Positions 25,640-34,730 of a stretch of 40,697 nt of DNA are shown here, in pieces. Under the pieces are notes generated by a model that saw nothing but the letters and a program-made list of their open reading frames with translations, was not told the DNA's origin and made no database searches. Where the stretch lies: positions 1-40,697 of the forward strand of contig JBKEAC010000069.1 in NCBI GenBank assembly GCA_047971925.1, written 5' to 3'. The translations under genes and the position numbers were made by a program. Source of the DNA: JBKEDC01 sp047971925. GTDB taxonomy: Bacteria > Bacteroidota > Bacteroidia > Bacteroidales > Prolixibacteraceae. Positions within the stretch are counted from its first letter, which is position 1. Each line of letters opens with the position of its first letter.

Positions 25640-26479
25640 ATGCTCACAAATAACAACTTGGGGTTTAAAAAAAAATCAGAACAAAAAATAATGGTTTATT
25701 GTGATTTTTCCGATTCCGATTATCAAGCCATTGCACATGGCATTCGGATGAGCGAGATTTTTCAATTAGAATTGTGTTTATTTCACGCTGTTGACGAAAA
25801 AGCCATCGATGCAAAAGCAAATGCACAACTTCGCTTAGCACAAGTAATTAAAAGAATCCAACCTAATGCTCCGCAAATTTCAATATCAAGTCTTTGCTTA
25901 AAAGGAAGCTTTCCCAATTGCATTCGTCGCATGGTCGATGGCTTTGATGCTATATTAATCGTGTGTTCTAATTCGAAATTAAAGTTAAAGATCAAAACCT
26001 TACAACAAAGTAGAGTGCCATTTCTATTTGTCGGTGAGAGTAGTGAAAATCATTTTTCATATAAACAGGTAATTGTTCCTCTTGATTATCGAAAAGTAAT
26101 GAAATCTAGCTCTTTGTGGGGCGCCTATTTTGCTAGATTTAATCATGCAGAACTAGAAATTTTAACTGCCCATGAAAAATTTAATTCCAACAAACAAAAA
26201 CTAGATCAAAATATCAAATCTATTGAACGAATGTTAACCGGGCTTGGATTAAAAGCTAGCTACACGCCTGCTTCCAAATCTAGTTTCCAACTTCCATCCG
26301 AAGCATTAACGCGAGCCAAAGTGAAAAAGAGCGATTTAATTATCATTCCAGCAAGTCAAAAGGTTACTCCACTTGATTGGCTTATTGGTTTACCTGAAAG
26401 TAAAATAATAAAAAAAGCTAACGGACTTCCAGTTATGTGCATAAACCCATCTCATGACATGCTGACTCTCTGTGAATAA
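25640..26479 (+). CDS. Universal stress protein, two tandem Usp domains
   Basis: 279 residues from ATG 25640. An N-terminal Usp-like domain (KIMVYCDFSDSDYQAIAHGI ... AILIVCSNS) is followed by a second one starting KQVIVPLDYRKVMKSS and ending DLIIIPASQKV...LPVMCINP. The classic ATP-binding G2XG9G(S/T) motif is not clear, so it may be a non-nucleotide-binding member. Usp proteins respond to starvation, oxygen shift or redox stress. The gene stands before a Crp/Fnr regulator (141-base gap) and near pfl, in line with an anaerobic or stress response. It lies downstream of the 42-bp dyad array, which may control it. Confidence 0.82.
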   Translation: MLTNNNLGFKKKSEQKIMVYCDFSDSDYQAIAHGIRMSEIFQLELCLFHAVDEKAIDAKANAQLRLAQVIKRIQPNAPQISISSLCLKGSFPNCIRRMVDGFDAILIVCSNSKLKLKIKTLQQSRVPFLFVGESSENHFSYKQVIVPLDYRKVMKSSSLWGAYFARFNHAELEILTAHEKFNSNKQKLDQNIKSIERMLTGLGLKASYTPASKSSFQLPSEALTRAKVKKSDLIIIPASQKVTPLDWLIGLPESKIIKKANGLPVMCINPSHDMLTLCE

Positions 26480-26620
26480 ATTCAAACTGAGAGATGAAAC
26501 TCTGTAATTCAAAAGATATTTTCAGAGAAATTATTCTTTTTTTTGTAGTAATCATAGTGTATTTCTCGTAAAAAAAAGATACTTTTATCGAAAAGAAAAA
26601 AAACTAACACTGGAAGAAGT

Positions 26621-27289
26621 ATGAATTATCAAATCATTAGCCTATCTCCTCTATTTTCTGGCATTTCAACTGAAAATATAGAATTGCTCTTTAAACAAAT
26701 TCACTATCGCGTGATGAATTATTCTAAAAATGATTTCATTGTGCAGCAAGGAAGTGTATTAGAAGAGTTGCGACTAATATTAAGTGGCAGTGTTAGAAGT
26801 GAAATTTCGAATGAGCAGCACACTACAAAAGTTGCCGATTTACATGCACCTAAAGTTCTGGCTCCAAGTTTTTTATTTGGAAAAGATAATAAGTATCCTG
26901 TTGATGTGATTGCCAATGCCTCAGTGAAGATATTATGCATTCCGAAAGTTGAGTTCTTAAAACTCATGCAGCTCAATTCTCAACTTATGAGTAATTATTT
27001 AGATATTGTTAGCTCGCGTGCGCAATTCTTGGCCAAACGAATTCAATTACTTTCACTTCGAACAATAAAAGAAAAAGTAGCTAAATATCTTTTAGATTTG
27101 GCTGGCGATAACCTGCAAAGCTTTGAACTCCCCATGACACAAACCATGCTTGCTGAATATTTTGCAGTAGCCCGACCTCCTTTATCAAAAATATTTACCG
27201 ATTTAAGCAAAGAAGGGATTATTAAAATCAATACGCGAACCATCTATCTTCTCGACAAAAATGCACTACGAAATATTCTTAGAAAATAA
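26621..27289 (+). CDS. Crp/Fnr-family transcription regulator
   Basis: 222 residues. The N-terminal cyclic-nucleotide-type beta-barrel (residues about 12-120, with FIVQQGSVLEELRLILSGSV) leads to a dimer helix (IVSSRAQFLAKRIQLLSLRTI). The C-terminal winged helix-turn-helix reads MTQTMLAEYFAVARPPLSKIF. Only one Cys (ILCIP) is present, so an oxygen-sensing 4Fe-4S cluster like that of FNR is excluded. The cAMP-binding residues of CRP are also not evident. An HcpR-like haem/NO sensor is one possibility given nrfHA nearby, but that is inference. It is convergent with pflA. Confidence 0.88.
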   Translation: MNYQIISLSPLFSGISTENIELLFKQIHYRVMNYSKNDFIVQQGSVLEELRLILSGSVRSEISNEQHTTKVADLHAPKVLAPSFLFGKDNKYPVDVIANASVKILCIPKVEFLKLMQLNSQLMSNYLDIVSSRAQFLAKRIQLLSLRTIKEKVAKYLLDLAGDNLQSFELPMTQTMLAEYFAVARPPLSKIFTDLSKEGIIKINTRTIYLLDKNALRNILRK

Positions 27290-27335
27290 TCTGTTGGGAT
27301 TAAGCCTAAGATTACACAACTTGCAAAACAAGCGA

Positions 27336-28088
27336 TTATTTCCGAACGACTTCTTTAAAATAAGGAATTAGAAGTTTCTCTGCTGCTACAAGCTCATCTT
27401 CAGTATTCGCACGTAGATTTTCTAATTTATAATCTTCCCCTAGAAGCTTCCACTTATGTCCTCCTAATTGATGAAATGGTATTAACTCCACACGCTCTAA
27501 ATATTCCATATGTGAAAAATTTGCTATCAGCCATTCAATGTTTTCAACTTGATTATTGAATGTTGGAACCATCACATAGCGAATCCAAAAGGGCTTTTTC
27601 GATTCATTTCGAAGTTGAATCATCTCCATTGCTGCCGACAAACCTGCTGCTGATGTCAATTCTTTAAAACCAGAATCAGATGTATGCTTAACATCAAACA
27701 TAACCAAGTCGGCATGGTTTGCAATTAATTCTTTAGCATCTGCTGTCCTTACCGTTGCATTTGTATCAACATTTGTGTGAATGCATTCTTCCTTTAATAA
27801 TTTAAATAGCGCAATTATTTCTGCACTTTGCAAACAGGGCTCCCCTCCTGATATGGTAACCCCTCCTCCATTTTTAAAATAGGGTTTCATATTTTTAGCT
27901 CGCCGCACAATTTCTTCAATAGGCATTTCATCTCCACCATTTCTGGAAATTGTATCTGCATTTTGACAATACAAGCACTTCAAATTGCAACCTTGCAAAA
28001 AAACAACCATTCTAATGCCCGGTCCGTCATGTGTGCCAAAAGATTCTATCGAGTGTACTTTAAGTGAAATCATAAAGCTTATTTTCAT
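27336..28088 (-). CDS. pflA: Pyruvate formate-lyase activating enzyme
   Basis: 250 residues from ATG 28088. A second ATG at 28073 gives 245 residues and a start closer to homologues (SLKVHSIESFGTHDGPGIR), and is equally possible. It is a radical SAM enzyme with CX3CX2C at Cys34, 38 and 41 (CNLKCLYCQ). The SAM glycine-rich block is GGGVTISGGEPCLQ. It uses a 4Fe-4S cluster and flavodoxin electrons to make the glycyl radical in PflB. It lies 68 bases downstream of pflB on the same strand, the standard arrangement. Confidence 0.96.
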   Translation of the reverse strand: MKISFMISLKVHSIESFGTHDGPGIRMVVFLQGCNLKCLYCQNADTISRNGGDEMPIEEIVRRAKNMKPYFKNGGGVTISGGEPCLQSAEIIALFKLLKEECIHTNVDTNATVRTADAKELIANHADLVMFDVKHTSDSGFKELTSAAGLSAAMEMIQLRNESKKPFWIRYVMVPTFNNQVENIEWLIANFSHMEYLERVELIPFHQLGGHKWKLLGEDYKLENLRANTEDELVAAEKLLIPYFKEVVRK

Positions 28089-28100
28089 TGTGCATAAACA

Positions 28101-28133
28101 AGAAGAAACGCAACTATTAAGTGCGCTTCTTCT
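28101..28133 (-). other. Hairpin between pflB and pflA
   Basis: AGAAGAA-a-CGCA (28101-28112) pairs with TGCG-c-TTCTTCT (28122-28133): 11 pairs around one mismatch. It is followed on the minus strand only by a weak T stretch. It is more likely an RNA-processing or partial-termination site that sets the pflB:pflA ratio than a full stop. Confidence 0.6.
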
Positions 28134-28156
28134 AGGATTGTTATTGTCAAAATAGA

Positions 28157-30382
28157 TTACATCGAATCGTGAAATGAACGAGTAATTACCTCCATTTGTT
28201 GTTCTCTCGACAAACGAGTGAAATTTACAGCATAACCTGAAACTCTAATAGTTAATTGTGGATACTCTTCGGGACGCTCCATTGCATCCTGAAGTAGAGT
28301 TCTATCAAGGACATTCACATTGAGGTGTTGTGCATTTTTAGCAAAATAGCCATCTAATATTGCTACCAAGTTGGTTATTCGTTCATCTTTTGATTTTCCT
28401 AATGAATTAGGCACCATTGAGAATGTGTTTGATATTCCATCTTGCGAATCTTTATAATCAATTTTAGCCACAGAGTTCAATGACGCAATTGCTCCATGTG
28501 TATCTCTACCATGCATTGGATTAGCTCCTGGAGCAAATGCCACACCTTTTTTACGTCCATCGGGTGTAGCTCCTGTTTTCTTTCCATATACAACATTTGA
28601 TGTAATAGTTAATACGGAGAGTGTTGGGTTTGCATTTTTATAAACTGGCAATGCTTTTAACTCATTACTGAAACGCGAAACCACACTCTTAGCAATTTGG
28701 TCCACCCTATCATCATCATTACCATATTTAGGATAATCTCCATCTATCTTAAAGTCAACTGTCATCCCATCTTCATTGCGAATTGCAGTTACCTTTGCAT
28801 GCTTAATTGCCGAGAGAGAATCTGCCACAATTGAAAGCCCAGCAATTCCATACGCAAGATTAATTCTTGGATTCGTATCGATCAATGCCATTTGAGCTTT
28901 CTCGTAGTAATATTTATCATGCATAAAATGAATAATATTCATTGATTCATTATACACACGAGCCATTTCCTTCATTGTCTTTTTGAAGTTTTCCATCACC
29001 TCATCGAAATCTAATACATCACTTTTTAGCGTCGGAATACCTGGGATAACCTCCGTACCTGTATTTTCGCATCGCCCTCCATTAATTGCTAATAACATGG
29101 TTTTAGCCAAGTTGCAACGAGCTCCAAAAAATTGAATATGTCGACCTAAATCTTGGAATGACACGCAACATGCAATTCCATAATCATCGGTGCAATTATT
29201 TGTGCGCATTAAATCATCATTTTCATACTGAATTGAAGATGTATCTATCGAAACTTTTGCACAATATCTTTTAAAATTATTTGGTAGTTCTTGAGCCCAA
29301 AGAATTGTAATGTTAGGCTCTGGAGATGGTCCTAGATTATACAGTGTATTCAAAAAACGGAAAGCGGTTTTTGTTACTTTACTTCTACCATCAACAAGCA
29401 TTCCCCCTATTGATTCTGTTACCCAAGTAGGATCGCCTGCAAAGATTTCATCATAAGCACTCATGCGTAGATGACGAACTAGGCGCAATTTCATCACAAA
29501 TTGATCGATATATTCTTGCGCTTGCAATTCCGTGATAATTCCACGTTCTAAATCGCGTGTTATATATATATCTAAGAATGAAGACACCGAGCCTAACGAC
29601 ATAGCTGCTCCATCTTGTTCTTTCACAGCCGCTAAATATGCCATATATGTCCATTGCACTGCTTCTTGTGCATTCTTCGCGGGTTTTGATAAATCAAATC
29701 CATAGATCTTTCCCATCTGAATCATCTGATAAAGAGCCTTGATTTGCTCGGTCACTTCCTCACGCAAGCGAATTGTTGCATCGCTCATTGGTCCATGAAT
29801 CCCTGCTAAATCTTTTTGCTTCTGTTCAATCAAATAATCAATGCCATATAGTGCCACACGTCGATAATCGCCAATAATTCGACCACGTGCATAATTATCG
29901 GGAAGTCCTGTCAAAAATCCTAAAGAACGAAATGTTCTGATTTCATCGGTATAGCCATCAAAAACACCATCATTATGCGTTTTTACATATTTTGTAAATA
30001 TTTCTTCTATTCGCTCTGATGGTTTATAGCCATGTTCTGTCAATGCTTTCGCCACAACCTTATAACCTCCAAGCGGCTTCATCGCCCTTTTTAATGGAGC
30101 ATCGGTTTGCAAACCAACAATTGCTTCTTTTTCTTTTGCAATATATCCTGCTGGAAAAGAGGTCATATCTGAAACAATATCTGTATCTACACCCAAAAGT
30201 CCATTCTTTTCTCGCTCTTCTTTTAGCTTTTGCTTACATATTTCCCACAATTCTCGTGTGTATTCTGTTGGTCCACATAAAAATGAATCATCTCCCGTGT
30301 AGGTTGTTACATTCGATGATACAAAATCTCTAAGATCAATTCCTTGCATCCAACTTGTCCCTTTAAAACCATTAGCTTCCAT
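28157..30382 (-). CDS. pflB: Formate C-acetyltransferase (pyruvate formate-lyase)
   Basis: 741 residues. It converts pyruvate and CoA to acetyl-CoA and formate without oxygen. The catalytic cysteine pair is in YGIACCVSF (about residue 405). The glycyl-radical site RVSGYAVNF lies near residue 714, close to the C-terminus as in all PFLs. The N-terminal YTGDDSFLCGPTEYT and the GRIIGDYRRVALYG block are also typical. It has its own promoter (30450-30480) and is followed by the activase gene. Oxygen cleaves the radical form, so the host lives at least part of the time without oxygen. Confidence 0.98.
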   Translation of the reverse strand: MEANGFKGTSWMQGIDLRDFVSSNVTTYTGDDSFLCGPTEYTRELWEICKQKLKEEREKNGLLGVDTDIVSDMTSFPAGYIAKEKEAIVGLQTDAPLKRAMKPLGGYKVVAKALTEHGYKPSERIEEIFTKYVKTHNDGVFDGYTDEIRTFRSLGFLTGLPDNYARGRIIGDYRRVALYGIDYLIEQKQKDLAGIHGPMSDATIRLREEVTEQIKALYQMIQMGKIYGFDLSKPAKNAQEAVQWTYMAYLAAVKEQDGAAMSLGSVSSFLDIYITRDLERGIITELQAQEYIDQFVMKLRLVRHLRMSAYDEIFAGDPTWVTESIGGMLVDGRSKVTKTAFRFLNTLYNLGPSPEPNITILWAQELPNNFKRYCAKVSIDTSSIQYENDDLMRTNNCTDDYGIACCVSFQDLGRHIQFFGARCNLAKTMLLAINGGRCENTGTEVIPGIPTLKSDVLDFDEVMENFKKTMKEMARVYNESMNIIHFMHDKYYYEKAQMALIDTNPRINLAYGIAGLSIVADSLSAIKHAKVTAIRNEDGMTVDFKIDGDYPKYGNDDDRVDQIAKSVVSRFSNELKALPVYKNANPTLSVLTITSNVVYGKKTGATPDGRKKGVAFAPGANPMHGRDTHGAIASLNSVAKIDYKDSQDGISNTFSMVPNSLGKSKDERITNLVAILDGYFAKNAQHLNVNVLDRTLLQDAMERPEEYPQLTIRVSGYAVNFTRLSREQQMEVITRSFHDSM

Positions 30383-30449
30383 ATGAATATACCTATTTAG
30401 TTGTTTGATTTATAAATATTGTATTACTTCTATTGTAATCTTGACTTTG

Positions 30450-30480
30450 CAAAAGTATTAATTTATGCCTTACAACACAA
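30450..30480 (-). promoter_or_regulatory. Promoter of pflB
   Basis: On the minus strand TTG (30480-30478) within a T run, a 20-base spacer and TACTTTTG (30457-30450), 68 bases before the start codon. The long leader leaves room for regulation. Confidence 0.75.
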
Positions 30481-30550
30481 AAAAACAGTATCTTTTTTTC
30501 AAAATTACTCATCGATAATATCTATATCTTTAAAAGGATACTAAAGAAAA

Positions 30551-30579
30551 CAAAAAGGCATCCATTTTATCGGATGCCT
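30551..30579 (-). terminator. Rho-independent terminator of guaA
   Basis: Minus strand: AGGCATCC (30579-30572), 8-base loop, GGATGCCT (30563-30556), then TTTTG and further T. It sits 20 bases after the guaA stop. Confidence 0.9.
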
Positions 30580-30598
30580 CTACTGTAAAAATATTTTA

Positions 30599-32128
30599 TT
30601 ATTCCCACTCTATTGTTGCTGGTGGTTTTGAACTGATATCATAAACCACGCGGTTTATTCCTCTAACTTTATTTATAATATCATTCGACACTTTTGCCAA
30701 AAAATCATAAGGTAAATGCACCCAATCTGCTGTCATTCCATCTGTGCTCATTACTGCACGAAGTGCTACAACGTTTTCATAAGTTCGTTCATCACCCATT
30801 ACTCCAACCGAACGAACTGGGAGAAGCATTACGCCTGCCTGCCAAACTTCGTTATATAAGCCTGCATTTTTAAGTCCTTGAATAAAAATATAATCAGCTT
30901 CCTGCAAAATGCGCACTTTTTCTGGAGTAACATCGCTCAAAATGCGAATACCCAATCCTGGACCTGGAAATGGATGGCGCCCTAAAAGCTCATCGTTTAA
31001 TCCTAACTCTCTTCCAACTCGTCGAACCTCATCTTTAAAAAGCAACTTCAAGGGCTCGATAACCTTCAAATTCATTTTCTCAGGAAGTCCTCCGACATTA
31101 TGATGCGACTTAATTGTTACCGAGGGACCATTCACCGATACCGACTCTATAATGTCAGGGTAAATCGTACCCTGACCGAGCCATTTCACGCCCTCTAATT
31201 TTTGAGCTTCTTCATCGAAAACCTCAATAAAATCTTTTCCTATAACTTTTCGCTTCTGCTCTGGATCGGTAACTCCAGCTAAATCATTCCAAAATTTTTG
31301 CTTTGCATCAACTCCAATAACATTTAATCCTAAATGCTTATATGAATCGAGCACCGCCTCAAATTCATTTTTACGTAACAATCCATTATCCACAAAAATA
31401 CAAGTCAGATTCTTCCCAATTGCTTTGTGCAAAAGAACCCCTGCTACCGTAGAATCAACTCCACCAGAAAGACCTAGAACTACATTGTCATCTCCCAATT
31501 TTGACTTCAACTCCGCAACTGTTGTTTCAATAAATGACGCTGGCGTCCAATCTTGAGTACAACCACAAATATCTACTGCAAAATTTTTAAGCAATGTTGA
31601 TCCCTCGGTTGAGTGATATACTTCTGGGTGAAATTGAATTGCCCAAGTATCTTCTCCTTCTATTTTGTAGGCTGCGTTTATTACATCATGAGTAGAGGCA
31701 ATTACTGTATAATTTTGAGGCAAACGATCAATCGTATCTCCATGCGACATCCAAACTTGCGAATTTTTCGACATCCCTTTCAAAAGTCTGTCTGCTGTGT
31801 TTATTGTTGCCAAGTTTGCACGCCCATACTCTCGGCTGTTTGACGCCTTAACTTCTCCACCAAAAAAATGTGCTAAGTATTGTGCTCCATAGCAAACACC
31901 CAACAGAGGTAGTTTTCCCTTAATATTATTCAAATCAGGATGAGGAGCTTTCTCATCGCGCACCGACGAGGGACTTCCACTCAAAATGACTCCTTTCACA
32001 GAGGCATCAATTTCAGGACATTTATTAAATGGATGTATTTCACAGTAAATGTTCAACTCACGAACTCTACGTCCTATTAGTTGCGTGTATTGCGAACCAA
32101 AATCGAGGATAAGAATTTTTTCTTGCAT
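30599..32128 (-). CDS. guaA: GMP synthase (glutamine-hydrolysing)
   Basis: 509 residues. It aminates XMP to GMP with glutamine and ATP. The N-terminal class I amidotransferase has the nucleophile Cys in LLGVCYGAQY (about residue 80) and His/Glu in FHPEVYHSTEG. The ATP pyrophosphatase P-loop is LSGGVDSTVAGVLL. The C-terminal dimerisation domain has GRHPFPGPGLGIRI and the end PPATIEWE, the invariant GuaA tail. It is preceded by a possible -7 motif and followed by a strong terminator, so it is probably its own unit although close to rpiA (56-base gap). Confidence 0.98.
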   Translation of the reverse strand: MQEKILILDFGSQYTQLIGRRVRELNIYCEIHPFNKCPEIDASVKGVILSGSPSSVRDEKAPHPDLNNIKGKLPLLGVCYGAQYLAHFFGGEVKASNSREYGRANLATINTADRLLKGMSKNSQVWMSHGDTIDRLPQNYTVIASTHDVINAAYKIEGEDTWAIQFHPEVYHSTEGSTLLKNFAVDICGCTQDWTPASFIETTVAELKSKLGDDNVVLGLSGGVDSTVAGVLLHKAIGKNLTCIFVDNGLLRKNEFEAVLDSYKHLGLNVIGVDAKQKFWNDLAGVTDPEQKRKVIGKDFIEVFDEEAQKLEGVKWLGQGTIYPDIIESVSVNGPSVTIKSHHNVGGLPEKMNLKVIEPLKLLFKDEVRRVGRELGLNDELLGRHPFPGPGLGIRILSDVTPEKVRILQEADYIFIQGLKNAGLYNEVWQAGVMLLPVRSVGVMGDERTYENVVALRAVMSTDGMTADWVHLPYDFLAKVSNDIINKVRGINRVVYDISSKPPATIEWE

Positions 32129-32150
32129 TTAATTAAAATTTATTTCTGTA

Positions 32151-32158
32151 CAAATATA
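32151..32158 (-). promoter_or_regulatory. -7 element of guaA
   Basis: TATATTTG on the minus strand, 22 bases before the start. The -33 region is poor. Confidence 0.5.
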
Positions 32159-32184
32159 CGGCTATTTTCGGGAATAGCATTAAC

Positions 32185-32850
32185 TCATTCTATAACTTCT
32201 ATTTTACCATCTAAATCTGCACATATAATGCAGCTAGCTAAATCTACAAACAGTCCATTTTCAACTACTCCTGGAATTTTATTTATACTAACATTCAATT
32301 CCTTAGGATTTGTGATCTGTTCAAACTTACAGTCTATAATTAAATTTCCATTATCCGTAATGAAAAGCGACTCATTCTTCATGCGGAAAGTACAACAACA
32401 ACCCAAAGTCTCCAACTGTCGCTTTGTCACATCTTTTGCAAAAGACGTAACTTCCACAGGCAAAGCAAAGCTACCTAAGTATTCCGATTTTTTAGAATAA
32501 TCGGCTATACAGATATATGTTTTACACAATGACGCTACAATTTTTTCACGAAGCAATGCTCCTCCTCCTCCTTTTATCAACTGCTTGTTCTTATCAAACT
32601 CATCGGCGCCATCAATACCCAAATCAAGACTACGCACTGTGTTTATATCCACCAGCGGAATTCCTTGTTCTTTAGCTAACTTCTCTGTAGCTTCTGAAGT
32701 TGGAACTGCCTTAATATCCATGCCATTCCTAATCATTTCAGCCACTTTCATGATGGTATAAAAGGCTGTTGAGCCCGTGCCTAGTCCAATAATCATTCCA
32801 TCTTTTATGTATTCACAGGCCTTTTCACCAACAAGTTGTTTCGGATTCAT
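32185..32850 (-). CDS. rpiA: Ribose-5-phosphate isomerase A
   Basis: 221 residues. It interconverts ribose-5-phosphate and ribulose-5-phosphate in the pentose phosphate pathway. The family blocks are present in order: MIIGLGTGSTAFYTI (phosphate loop), DLGIDGADEFD (catalytic Asp region), LIKGGGGALLREKIVA (catalytic Glu and Lys) and the C-terminal IPGVVENGLFVDLA. Full length. It is 26 bases downstream of aroE and probably in one transcript with DUF368 and aroE. Confidence 0.97.
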   Translation of the reverse strand: MNPKQLVGEKACEYIKDGMIIGLGTGSTAFYTIMKVAEMIRNGMDIKAVPTSEATEKLAKEQGIPLVDINTVRSLDLGIDGADEFDKNKQLIKGGGGALLREKIVASLCKTYICIADYSKKSEYLGSFALPVEVTSFAKDVTKRQLETLGCCCTFRMKNESLFITDNGNLIIDCKFEQITNPKELNVSINKIPGVVENGLFVDLASCIICADLDGKIEVIE

Positions 32851-32876
32851 ATTCTATTTATTTTATTCCACATCAA

Positions 32877-33623
32877 TTATTCATGCCATATTTCCCATGC
32901 CTTTTCTGCTTGCAAGTGGAGCATTTCAAGACCATTTTTTATTGTTGCCCCTCTTTCTCTTCCTTTTTTCAGAAACTTAGTTTCTTCTGGATTATATATT
33001 AAATCATACAAACAATGTTCCGACCCCAAATATTCATAAGGAATTTCAGGACACTCATCAACATTGGGTGTTGTTCCGCAAGGTGTGGTGTTGACAATTA
33101 ATTTACGCGCATGAATCACCTCTTCTGTCAGATCCTCATAACTTAAAACTCCATGCGATTTAGCCGATGCCCTACTCACCAATACAACGTTGATATTTAA
33201 TTTTTCCAAAACATATTTCACTGCTTTTGCAGCTCCTCCTGTTCCTAGAATCAATGCTTTATCATGAAAACTACACAAGAGTGGTTTCAACGACATTTCA
33301 AAGCCATAGCTATCCGTATTGTAACCAACTAATCTCAACTTTTCACCACGTATTATTTTAATCGTATTAACTGCCCCAATCTGCCTTGCAACGGCATCTA
33401 TTTCATCAAGATAGCACATAACTTCTTGCTTATAGGGTATCGTACAATTTAAACCCACAAGCGATGGTTCTTCTGAAATTAATTGAGGGAAATCAGCAAT
33501 CGTATCTAATTCAAAATTTTCAAACACACAGTCATCAATGTTATTTAAAGTAAATTTTCGATTAAAATAGCTCTTTGAAAAAGAATGCCCAAGACGATAT
33601 CCGATAAGTCCAAAAGTTTTCAT
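32877..33623 (-). CDS. aroE: Shikimate dehydrogenase
   Basis: 248 residues. It reduces 3-dehydroshikimate with NADPH in aromatic amino acid synthesis. The substrate site GYRLGHSFSKSYFN is at the N-terminus and catalytic Lys is in NCTIPYKQEV. Asp/Asn follow in GYNTDSYGFEMSL. The nucleotide-binding loop is LGTGGAAKAVKYVLE. The end (LIYNPEETKFLKKGRERGA ... GLEMLHLQAEKAWEIW) is typical. The protein is a little shorter than E. coli AroE (272) but has all motifs, like other Bacteroidota members. It starts 5 bases after the DUF368 gene. Confidence 0.95.
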   Translation of the reverse strand: MKTFGLIGYRLGHSFSKSYFNRKFTLNNIDDCVFENFELDTIADFPQLISEEPSLVGLNCTIPYKQEVMCYLDEIDAVARQIGAVNTIKIIRGEKLRLVGYNTDSYGFEMSLKPLLCSFHDKALILGTGGAAKAVKYVLEKLNINVVLVSRASAKSHGVLSYEDLTEEVIHARKLIVNTTPCGTTPNVDECPEIPYEYLGSEHCLYDLIYNPEETKFLKKGRERGATIKNGLEMLHLQAEKAWEIWHE

Positions 33624-33628
33624 CTACT

Positions 33629-34555
33629 TCATGCTTTAGTTTTAAACTTATTTGATATACCCTCGATAATAAATATCAAAGCAAAACCTAAACAAGCCAA
33701 TACAAAAGCAAAAAACAGCTGTGAATCGGGATGCTGACTTGGTAATATATTTTGTTCTAAAAGTGGCTTGATTTCACCATGCCTATCAACGAAAGTTTCT
33801 ACTACTTCTTTCCATGGCCAAATCTTATTAAGAGATCCAATCATGAAACCCGCAAGCAGAGCAATGGTGTAGTCAAAGTATTTTTTTAGTAGCCACGATA
33901 GCACATTCGAAAAACATATCAAACCAATGCCGGCTCCTGTTGCAAATGTTGCTATCACTGCAATTTTAAAATCCGACAATGCGGAAATTATAAATTTATA
34001 CATTCCTAGAAGCAACAATATGAAGCTCCCCGATATTCCTGGTAAAATCATGGCACAAATAGCTATTGCTCCAGAAATAAAGATAAAAAAGTATGATGTA
34101 TTTGGCTCAGCAGGTGCTATTGTTGTAATGATGTAAGCTACAAATGCTCCAAGCAATGCCGAAACTATTGTTATTAAATTCCATTGTTTAATATCTTTGG
34201 CTACATAGATTGCTGATGCGACTATCAAACCGAAAAAAAACGACCAAATGAGTATGGGGTGATAATCTAATAGATAAGTCATCAACTTTGCTAAACTCAA
34301 TAAACTGAATGCTATTCCCGAAAGCAATGCCACTAAAAAATTAGCATTTACTGCCGACCAAAAAGATTTAAACTTGCCCGCCAAAAGCAGTTTCAAATTA
34401 GAATAATTTACAGCTTTTATTGAGTTGAGTAGTTCCTCATAAATACCCGATATAAATGCAATCGTTCCGCCCGAAACTCCGGGCACAACATCGGCAGCCC
34501 CCATTCCCACTCCTTTGAGTGCAATGAGGCAATAATCTTTAAATGCTCGCTTCAT
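33629..34555 (-). CDS. DUF368-family polyprenyl-phosphate transporter-like membrane protein
   Basis: 308 residues with about eight membrane helices. The signature GMGAADVVPGVSGGTIAF is near residue 17 and is echoed later by MILPGISGSFILLLLGMY, an internal two-fold repeat typical of this family. Members of the DUF368/PopT group have been linked to recycling of undecaprenyl phosphate across the inner membrane; I infer the same here without proof. The promoter's -7 element ends 7 bases before the ATG, so the mRNA is nearly leaderless. It heads the run DUF368-aroE-rpiA. Confidence 0.85.
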   Translation of the reverse strand: MKRAFKDYCLIALKGVGMGAADVVPGVSGGTIAFISGIYEELLNSIKAVNYSNLKLLLAGKFKSFWSAVNANFLVALLSGIAFSLLSLAKLMTYLLDYHPILIWSFFFGLIVASAIYVAKDIKQWNLITIVSALLGAFVAYIITTIAPAEPNTSYFFIFISGAIAICAMILPGISGSFILLLLGMYKFIISALSDFKIAVIATFATGAGIGLICFSNVLSWLLKKYFDYTIALLAGFMIGSLNKIWPWKEVVETFVDRHGEIKPLLEQNILPSQHPDSQLFFAFVLACLGFALIFIIEGISNKFKTKA

Positions 34556-34562
34556 AGATTGA

Positions 34563-34592
34563 CAAAGATATAGATTTATCGATTAATATCAA
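34563..34592 (-). promoter_or_regulatory. Promoter of the DUF368-aroE-rpiA run
   Basis: Minus strand TTG (34592-34590), spacer of exactly 19, TATCTTTG (34570-34563). It ends 7 bases before the DUF368 start codon, leaving a leader of a few bases at most. Confidence 0.82.
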
Positions 34593-34730
34593 GTTTTTAA
34601 TTTATGTTTATCTTCCTTGCTCATTGTGAATCTTAAACAAACCGCTAATTTTAAAAGACAAAGCATTAACGACTATATAATTTAACTCTCATTTCCAGAA
34701 GCATCTCGAAATAAGTGCTTGAAATAAACT

